The notes below the pieces were generated by a model, which saw only the letters and a program-made list of their open reading frames with translations, had not been told where the DNA came from and searched no databases. Positions 5,595 through 9,265 of a stretch of 9,265 bases of DNA are shown here, piece after piece. A program made the position numbers and the translations under genes. This stretch comes from Deltaproteobacteria bacterium UBA5329. Its GTDB lineage: Bacteria; Desulfobacterota; Syntrophorhabdia; Syntrophorhabdales; Syntrophorhabdaceae. The stretch covers positions 1-9,265 of the forward strand of contig DHQV01000001.1 of the NCBI GenBank assembly GCA_002408185.1. The letters run 5' to 3'. Each line of letters begins with the position of its first letter. The first letter of the stretch is position 1.

Positions 5595-5776
5595 GAGGAA
5601 ATTCCGAATTGAACGGTTCAAGGCGGCATTACTTGATTTCACAGGAGTGAAATCGATCGGCCAGGCATTCGCGGATGAAATCTTTAGAGTATTTTCCAGA
5701 GAACATCCAAAGGTGAATATTGTAGCGATCAAAACAAACAAAGATGTCGAAGATATGATCAACAGGGTCAAGCTGG
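5593..5776 (+). pseudogene. STAS-like DUF4325 protein, 5'-truncated remnant
   Basis: The plus strand reads KRKFRIERFKAALLDFTGVK then SIGQAFADEIFRVFSREHPK, followed by VNIVAIKTNKDVEDMINRVK. This is the full core of the STAS-like DUF4325 domain, whose hallmark is 'DF.GV.SIGQAFADEIFRVF...HP...I...N..V..MI.R'. The family often occurs with ATPase or TA-like partners, but its function is poorly known. No start codon or ribosome site fits the upstream side, and the frame opens just after a stop at 5566-5568, inside the Xre-RES promoter. The normal N-terminus is therefore missing. After about 5776 the frame continues to 5847 only by running antisense to the PIN gene. It points toward the PIN gene and overlaps its last few codons. 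Confidence 0.72.
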
Positions 5777-6304
5777 CGAGGGGCCGCGACCGGCAGAAAG
5801 ATAATAATCGAGTTTTTCTTCTTTCCCGATACCAAGGTATTGTTTGAAATAAGTCTCTTTATGGCGATACTCGAGGCTTGATTGCGTAAGGCCTGAGTCT
5901 TTGAGTAATCGTTCGACAGAAACACCTCTTTCTGAAAGATCAAGGAAAGGCAGGATCTTTATGGTTGCCGCATCGCAACTGCAGAACACAAGGTCTTTCC
6001 TGCCAACCAAGACTGCCAGGGATTCAAGCTCACCCCCGTGGAGAGCGTCCCGCTTGTCTTGCGGGAGTCGATGAAGTATTTCAGCCACTTCGCCGGCATC
6101 AGCGGACACTTCATGGACAATCCCTGTGCTAACGTATTCCGTTCGAAATAGAATTGGTATCTTCCTGCCGTCTTCTATATAGTATTTGACTTCGTTAATG
6201 ACTGTAGAAGCCGCGTTTATCTCATGCACTCTGGCCAGTTTTTCGAAGAGCCCCAGTCTAAAGAGGTCTATTATGACATCAGCATCGAGGAGCCATAATT
6301 TCAA
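5768..6304 (-). CDS. PIN-domain protein, probable RNase toxin paired with Xre-ImmA
   Basis: The 178-residue product has the acidic signature of PIN-fold nucleases in order: LWLLDADVIIDLF at the N-terminus, VINEVKYY about 30 residues later, HGGELESLAVLVGRKD in the middle, and VFCSCDAATIKIL (the 'D..A' motif). All four acidic positions are filled, so RNase activity is plausible. I prefer the TTG start at 6304, giving MKLWLLDADVII. It has AAGGTG about 6 nt upstream and places the conserved motif at the usual distance. A GTG at 6313 has no well-spaced site. It overlaps the end of the Xre-ImmA gene by 26 nt. Xre-ImmA proteins next to PIN-like genes are known predicted TA pairs from comparative genomics. 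The last codons (GRGPSPA) overlap the DUF4325 remnant and may be a changed C-terminus. Confidence 0.82.
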   Translation of the reverse strand: MKLWLLDADVIIDLFRLGLFEKLARVHEINAASTVINEVKYYIEDGRKIPILFRTEYVSTGIVHEVSADAGEVAEILHRLPQDKRDALHGGELESLAVLVGRKDLVFCSCDAATIKILPFLDLSERGVSVERLLKDSGLTQSSLEYRHKETYFKQYLGIGKEEKLDYYLSAGRGPSPA

Positions 6305-7430
6305 TAGATTCACCTTCCGTTTCCATGAGACCTTCGCCTTCTATGAATAAATCTATCTCACTCCTGTCGATGCCGACAATTTCCGCGAATTTCCCCCGGG
6401 AGAGAAGCCCCTTTCGCAGGCATTTTACGGCAAGGCTGTGAAACCGGTCTGACACGGGCCTGTCACCCCAGTCATCAGCTCTCTTTTTCTTGTCCAAATT
6501 GGCTTCCAAATTGGCTAAAGATTCGTCGCCGGCAAGCTTGTTAGCCGTTTCCCACTTTATGCATCCAATAGCGGATAGGCGATAAAGAAGGGCTACCGTA
6601 GAAACGCCGAAATCTCTGGCAATATCGACAATGTCCGCATAGGCCAGGGTCCTTTGATTTTGCCAGACCTTATCTATCGCCTTTCTGACCTCGGGTTCGG
6701 GCAGGAGGAGTGCGGACGCGAATCGTTCCGCCTTTTTTTCTACCTCCGCAAGATATTCCCCGTTTAATTCTTCCGTGGGGATGATTTTCCACGTAATGAG
6801 GTGAAACAGCTCATGGGCAAGGTCGTAATTGCGACGCCAGGGCGCTTCATCGGAATTGACCACGATCACCGGCCCGAAATCGGGATGGACGGTGGAAGCT
6901 GCCGAACTGATACTGGCGAGAGGCTGGTAGATGAACTTGACCCCGTACGTTTGCTCCAGTATGTTCTTGAGCGTGAAGGCCGGCCTGCTGCCAAGTTCGA
7001 GCAGTCTCCAGGTGTTATTGGCAAGAGAATCTATTCTTGCGGGGGTACTGATGTTGCTTATTCTGAGGTCGAAAAAGTTCAGGTCGCCGATGCTTTCATA
7101 TCCCAGCAAACGCTCAAGAGATCGATACTGTTCGCAATGATACGTGATCGCCGATTCAAGCTCTTTTTTGGCGGCGCCTTCAGGGCTTTTTCGCCAGAGC
7201 AGGACCATTTTTGTCTCCTGAAAAGTCTCAGCAAGAAGACTGTCCAGAGAGCAAAAATATTCCCTGGCGAATGAAGTAAGCTCCGAGGCTTTGACTTTCC
7301 TCTCGCCTTTCTCGATGCTGCTGAGCGTCTGGTAACTTTTATATCCGAGCCTTTTGGCCGCGTCAATGACAGAAAGGCCGACTCTTTCTCTGGCCGCTTT
7401 CAGGCGTTTAGCTAATGTCTTCTGATCCAT
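6279..7430 (-). CDS. Xre-ImmA/IrrE family regulator and metallopeptidase
   Basis: This 383-residue protein joins an N-terminal Xre helix-turn-helix (residues 4-60: LAKRLKAARERVGLSVIDAA, RLGYKSYQTLSSIEKGERKV) to a COG2856 / peptidase M78 domain. The zinc site is HELFH at 206-210, inside NYDLAHELFHLITW, with the second block EKKAERFASALLLPEP at 231-246 probably giving the third ligand. Related ImmA/IrrE enzymes cleave repressors after a stress or mating signal. Here it is the likely antitoxin and autoregulator of the PIN gene it overlaps by 26 nt. The C-terminal part (about 310-383) holds a second small helical region, KCLRKGLLSRGKFAEIVGID. ATG 7430 has GAGGAG 6 nt upstream. What signal activates it, and whether it cleaves itself or another repressor, cannot be seen. 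Confidence 0.9.
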   Translation of the reverse strand: MDQKTLAKRLKAARERVGLSVIDAAKRLGYKSYQTLSSIEKGERKVKASELTSFAREYFCSLDSLLAETFQETKMVLLWRKSPEGAAKKELESAITYHCEQYRSLERLLGYESIGDLNFFDLRISNISTPARIDSLANNTWRLLELGSRPAFTLKNILEQTYGVKFIYQPLASISSAASTVHPDFGPVIVVNSDEAPWRRNYDLAHELFHLITWKIIPTEELNGEYLAEVEKKAERFASALLLPEPEVRKAIDKVWQNQRTLAYADIVDIARDFGVSTVALLYRLSAIGCIKWETANKLAGDESLANLEANLDKKKRADDWGDRPVSDRFHSLAVKCLRKGLLSRGKFAEIVGIDRSEIDLFIEGEGLMETEGESIEIMAPRC

Positions 7431-7436
7431 ACTGTT

Positions 7437-7502
7437 CTCCTCACTTTATATTATACTATCTTATATCATACGTCAAGAACGATAATATATTCTTATATTA
7501 TT
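7437..7502 (-). promoter_or_regulatory. Promoter and three TTATATYAT direct repeats upstream of Xre-ImmA
   Basis: On the minus strand TTGACG (7476-7471) stands 17 nt before TAATAT (7453-7448), or 15 nt before the better hexamer TATAAT (7455-7450). Three plus-strand copies of a repeat lie across it: TTATATTATA (7446-7455), TTATATCATA (7461-7470) and TTATATTATT (7493-7502). They cover the -10 box, the spacer and the region upstream of -35, as expected for a self-repressing Xre protein. The stretch is strikingly A+T-rich. Confidence 0.55.
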
Positions 7503-7520
7503 CCTCCCCTTTATGACGAA

Positions 7521-8279
7521 ATGTTAAACCCCCACCACCCATCGCCAGGCTATTTATCCTGTAACATGCCACGAAAACCCGCCACAATACGCAGGATGCA
7601 GAACGCCATCAAGGAGAACGATATCGCCCTCATGAGAGAAGCAATTGCCGACGGGGCGGACGTGAATAGGAAAGACCGGGACGGTTACCCTTATCTGACC
7701 CGGGCCTTGCTCGAAAGTTATTACGACATCGGTTATTACGACATCGCGAAGCTCCTGATCGAATCCGGGGCGGACGTGAACCTCCGCGGAAAGAACGATA
7801 TGACGGCCATCTGCAGGGCGGTGAGTTCCGGCAACGTGGAAATGGTACGGATGCTGATAGAATATGGCGCCGATGTGAATGTGGCGGAGCCCCCGGTAAT
7901 GATCACCCCCCTCCACTGGGCGTGCCGGGCGGACTCCAGGTTGAAGAAGCATTATACAGAAGACGTGCGTACGAGCATAGTCTCGATGCTCATCGATCAC
8001 GGCGCGGACGTGAACGCAAGGGAGAGACACGGCGAGCCGCCTCTATTGTATGCCTGTTATCTCGGCTATCCGGAGACCGCCCGGCTCTTGTTGGAGCGCG
8101 GCGCCGACCCGGAGGCGGAGAGCAACTTTAGCATCTCACCGTTCGACGCTGTGCTGAAACTCAAGGAGGACAACCCGGCGAGGGAGGAGCTGATAGAGCT
8201 GTTCCAGGAATATGCCCCGGACATCGTCTTCGGAAAATTCTGTACGATGAATATGGCGCCGGGGATGGTATTACATTAA
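7521..8279 (+). CDS. Ankyrin-repeat protein
   Basis: The product is up to 252 residues, almost entirely ankyrin repeats, so it should be a cytoplasmic protein-binding scaffold. No catalytic domain, signal peptide or membrane segment is visible. Five repeat ends are marked by GADVN, GADVN, GADVN, GADVN and GADPE, with 'A...G..E.VRMLIEYGADVN'-type helices between. The fourth repeat is stretched by about 10 residues (ADSRLKKHYTEDV). Repeat two carries a 5-residue duplication. The start is uncertain. ATG 7521 and ATG 7566 (MPRKPATIRRMQN) both lack a ribosome site, and I kept the longer frame. It is transcribed divergently from Xre-ImmA, with the A+T-rich operator region between. The last codons run into an mqsR-like remnant, so its natural C-terminus may have changed. 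Its partner is unknown. Confidence 0.85.
   Translation: MLNPHHPSPGYLSCNMPRKPATIRRMQNAIKENDIALMREAIADGADVNRKDRDGYPYLTRALLESYYDIGYYDIAKLLIESGADVNLRGKNDMTAICRAVSSGNVEMVRMLIEYGADVNVAEPPVMITPLHWACRADSRLKKHYTEDVRTSIVSMLIDHGADVNARERHGEPPLLYACYLGYPETARLLLERGADPEAESNFSISPFDAVLKLKEDNPAREELIELFQEYAPDIVFGKFCTMNMAPGMVLH
7717..7746 (+). repeat. Perfect 15-bp tandem duplication inside the ankyrin gene
   Basis: GTTATTACGACATCG occurs twice head to tail (7717-7731 and 7732-7746), encoding YYDIG-YYDIA. Removing one copy restores the canonical 26-residue spacing from the DG turn to the GA turn of an ankyrin repeat. The duplication is therefore probably a recent, frame-preserving slip. Confidence 0.9.
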
Positions 8280-8352
8280 ACTGCAAATATCGCCTGAAGG
8301 CAAGAAGGCCGTGATTGTTCAGTTTAAAGAAGATTCGTCCAGGGAGGCATGA
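8251..8352 (+). pseudogene. mqsR: mqsR-like toxin gene, 3' remnant
   Basis: A frame ending at TGA 8350-8352 reads WYYIKLQISPEGKKAVIVQF then KEDSSREA. It resembles the C-terminus of MqsR, an mRNA interferase (E. coli ...YLKITVIHDVLIVSFKEK), in the order beta strand YIKL, beta strand VIVQFKED, end. The stop lies 3 nt before the mqsA-like start at 8355, the normal MqsR-MqsA order and spacing. Upstream of about 8260 the frame is lost in the end of the ankyrin gene, so the toxin is dead. The call rests on about 25 residues plus context. Confidence 0.6.
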
Positions 8353-8354
8353 TT

Positions 8355-8534
8355 ATGGATACTATTAAATGCCCGATATGCGGAAAAGGCAATCTGATCA
8401 GAAAGGTTGTTGAGGAGTCTTATGAAATTAAACCGATTATTATAAAATATGATTTGACAGCCAGAAAGGCAATGCTTTCCAAACCCAACAGCGAATTATT
8501 GAGTTTGATCAATGAAATGACAGGGGTTCTTTAA
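8355..8534 (+). pseudogene. mqsA: mqsA/YgiT-like antitoxin gene, first part (interrupted)
   Basis: MqsA-type antitoxins have an N-terminal zinc domain with two CxxC pairs and a C-terminal helix-turn-helix. From ATG 8355 (GGGAGG 7 nt upstream; ATG 8349 is too close to it) the frame gives MDTIKCPICGKGNLIRKVVE then ESYE, the standard YgiT/MqsA opening with the first CxxC (Cys6, Cys9). After about 8427 family similarity stops. The frame continues for about 35 unrelated residues, from IKPIIIKYDL, to a stop at 8534. The second CxxC is found about 590 bp downstream of the first, in a separate frame. This region is visibly more A+T-rich than the ankyrin gene. Confidence 0.75.
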
Positions 8535-8542
8535 AAACTTTA

Positions 8543-8571
8543 TTGGCATTAATAGATTTTTTGTGTAATAA
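8543..8571 (+). promoter_or_regulatory. Promoter of the small gene inside mqsA
   Basis: TTGGCA (8543-8548), a 17-nt spacer and TAATAA (8566-8571) form a reasonable sigma70 promoter. Transcription would start near 8578, about 20 nt before the GTG at 8599 and just before its AAGGAGGTG ribosome site. Confidence 0.55.
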
Positions 8572-8598
8572 TAACAATCTTTGGCAAGGAGGTGCCAA

Positions 8599-8826
8599 GT
8601 GAAAAATCTCAACGATAATGCCAAGGATATTAAGATTCCGGAAATAAAAGAAGAATTTCTGCATCCTGCGGCATCGTACCTCAGAATACCCGACGATGAG
8701 ACTTTTTCAGTCTTGGGTCAAGGAAACACACATTCCTTCTGTAAAATGGTACCAGGAGACTCCGGCGAACAGAAAATATGGCGCAAACCCAGTATGTTGA
8801 AGAGGATTTATCACACATTCTTTTAA
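8599..8826 (+). CDS. Small protein of unknown function within the mqsA interruption
   Basis: The 75-residue product begins MKNLNDNAKDIKIPEIKEEF and ends KPSMLKRIYHTFF. I do not recognise it. GTG 8599 is chosen because AAGGAGGTG, an excellent ribosome site, ends 4 nt before it. The N-terminal half is charged and probably helical, then comes a glycine- and serine-rich middle. There is no signal peptide, membrane segment or known motif. It has its own promoter upstream and an intrinsic terminator 20 nt after its stop, so the unit 8543-8873 is a self-contained transcription cassette. Plausible-looking peptide also appears in the other two frames further along, so the gene could itself be frameshifted. 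Confidence 0.5.
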   Translation: MKNLNDNAKDIKIPEIKEEFLHPAASYLRIPDDETFSVLGQGNTHSFCKMVPGDSGEQKIWRKPSMLKRIYHTFF

Positions 8827-8845
8827 TTGCAGAATTGCATCTGAA

Positions 8846-8873
8846 AGGCTAAACCAAATGGTTTGGCCTTTTT
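8846..8873 (+). terminator. Rho-independent terminator
   Basis: AGGCTAAACC (8846-8855), loop AAAT, GGTTTGGCCT (8860-8869) form a 10-bp stem with one G-U pair. It is followed at once by a T run (8869-8873). It lies 20 nt after the stop of the small gene at 8599-8826 and ends that transcription unit. It would also stop any read-through into the second part of mqsA. Confidence 0.85.
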
Positions 8874-8909
8874 CATTTAGGGGATATCAAATCAAATGGC
8901 CGAATTTAA

Positions 8910-9128
8910 TACTTTGAATACAAGGGTAAAACCAAGGTCATTCCGGATTATGTTATCCATTCCTGCAGTGATTGCGGTGAAGAAATTGTTGATAAGAAAA
9001 CTCTGGCAAAAACCGGAAAAGTTTTGAATGAATTCAAGCGTAGCGTGGAAGGGCTATAATCTGGCAGCGAAATTAAGGCGATCAGAAGTTTTTTAAGGAT
9101 CATAAAGAACAACATAAACAGGTTTTGA
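8910..9128 (+). pseudogene. mqsA: mqsA/YgiT-like antitoxin gene, second part
   Basis: The frame reads FEYKGKTKVIPDYVIHSCSD, then CGEEIVDKKTLAKTGKVLNE and FKRSVEGL. This is the second half of a YgiT/MqsA zinc domain with its CxxC (CSDC), and the linker to the DNA-binding domain. It continues the first part at 8355-8427. A TAA at 9057-9059 stops it. Past that stop the same frame reads SGSEIKAIRSFL, the normal first helix of the MqsA helix-turn-helix, then loses similarity and ends at TGA 9126. No start codon precedes this part in frame: a TAA lies at 8907-8909. It cannot be expressed as a working antitoxin. Confidence 0.75.
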
Positions 9129-9265
9129 CGCCGGCGCAGCGAAGAGAGAATCCTTGCCGCGATCGGGAAGCTCTCGGAGAAAGGCCTCGACACGAGCAGG
9201 TTCAACGCGGATCTCCACGAATTCAATTTTCTTTTCAGACCACCTCCCGAAAAAAATCATTTTCA
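9129..9265 (+). other. Open, codon-like stretch running off the right edge
   Basis: In the same frame as the mqsA remnant, after its TGA, the plus strand is open to the end of the window. It reads RRRSEERILAAIGKLSEKGL then DTSRFNADLHEFNF. It looks like an amphipathic, protein-like sequence and the base composition returns to G+C-rich. No ATG, GTG or TTG start is present in frame, and I do not recognise a family. It may be a gene fragment or chance. Confidence 0.25.

Noticed and set aside
8428..8912. Insertion sequence inside mqsA
   Set aside because: There is no transposase, no convincing terminal inverted repeats and no clear target duplication. It is better described as an unidentified insertion cassette.
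8948..9226. Minus-strand open frame near the right edge
   Set aside because: It is the antisense of the MqsA-like second half and lacks a start context or recognisable domain.
1..9265. Integron attC sites or a CRISPR array
   Set aside because: The gene density and TA content suggest a cassette array, but I saw no repeated attC-like imperfect palindromes between genes, and no regularly spaced direct repeats. Gene orientation also switches once rather than staying uniform.

Overview
The window comes from a bacterial chromosome (or large replicon) of moderate to high G+C content, with ordinary Shine-Dalgarno sites and sigma70-like promoters. The family mix (AbiE, HigBA, Xre-RES, Xre-ImmA/PIN, MqsRA, STAS-like DUF4325) fits an environmental Gram-negative such as a Desulfobacterota-type organism. 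That placement is a guess, because no housekeeping gene is present. Essentially everything recognisable is a toxin-antitoxin (TA) or defence-type module or the wreck of one.

Minus-strand half (1-7430), read from its upstream end. An Xre-ImmA/IrrE regulator-protease (7430-6279) overlaps a PIN-domain gene (6304-5768). A 5'-truncated plus-strand STAS-like (DUF4325) remnant (about 5593-5776) separates this pair from an Xre (MbcA/ParS-type) / RES NAD-phosphorylase pair (5533-4379). Next is the C-terminal third of a Fic gene (4374-3904), then a region with two 10-bp-arm palindromes around a TATAAT box (3824-3888). These palindromes lie in front of a 31-codon remnant of a TIM-barrel gene (3777-3685). 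An intact type IV TA operon follows: abiEi (3568-2780), abiEii (2787-1885), and, 3 nt further on, a complete xylose-isomerase-like TIM-barrel gene (1881-1162). The remnant is the collinear N-terminus of a paralogue of that third gene. Then come higB (1103-825), higA (814-485) and an orphan RelB/DinJ antitoxin gene broken by a one-base frameshift (413 downwards).

Plus-strand half (7521-9265). An ankyrin-repeat gene (7521-8279) carries a perfect 15-bp tandem duplication. It runs into the 3' stub of an mqsR-like toxin gene (up to 8352). The partner mqsA-like antitoxin gene starts at 8355 but is split: the first CxxC half of its zinc site is at about 8370-8381 and the second is at about 8964, with about 485 bp between them. 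That insert has its own promoter, a small unknown gene (8599-8826) and a strong intrinsic terminator. The second mqsA part then has an in-frame stop just before its DNA-binding domain.

Taken together this is a TA 'graveyard' or defence island with four apparently intact TA pairs (HigBA, AbiE, Xre-RES, Xre-ImmA/PIN) and at least five decayed components. The most interesting points are the AbiE plus TIM-barrel operon with a second TIM-barrel stub upstream, the paired palindromic operators, and two TA promoters (higB, abiEi) placed so that their transcripts should begin at or within one base of the start codon (leaderless).
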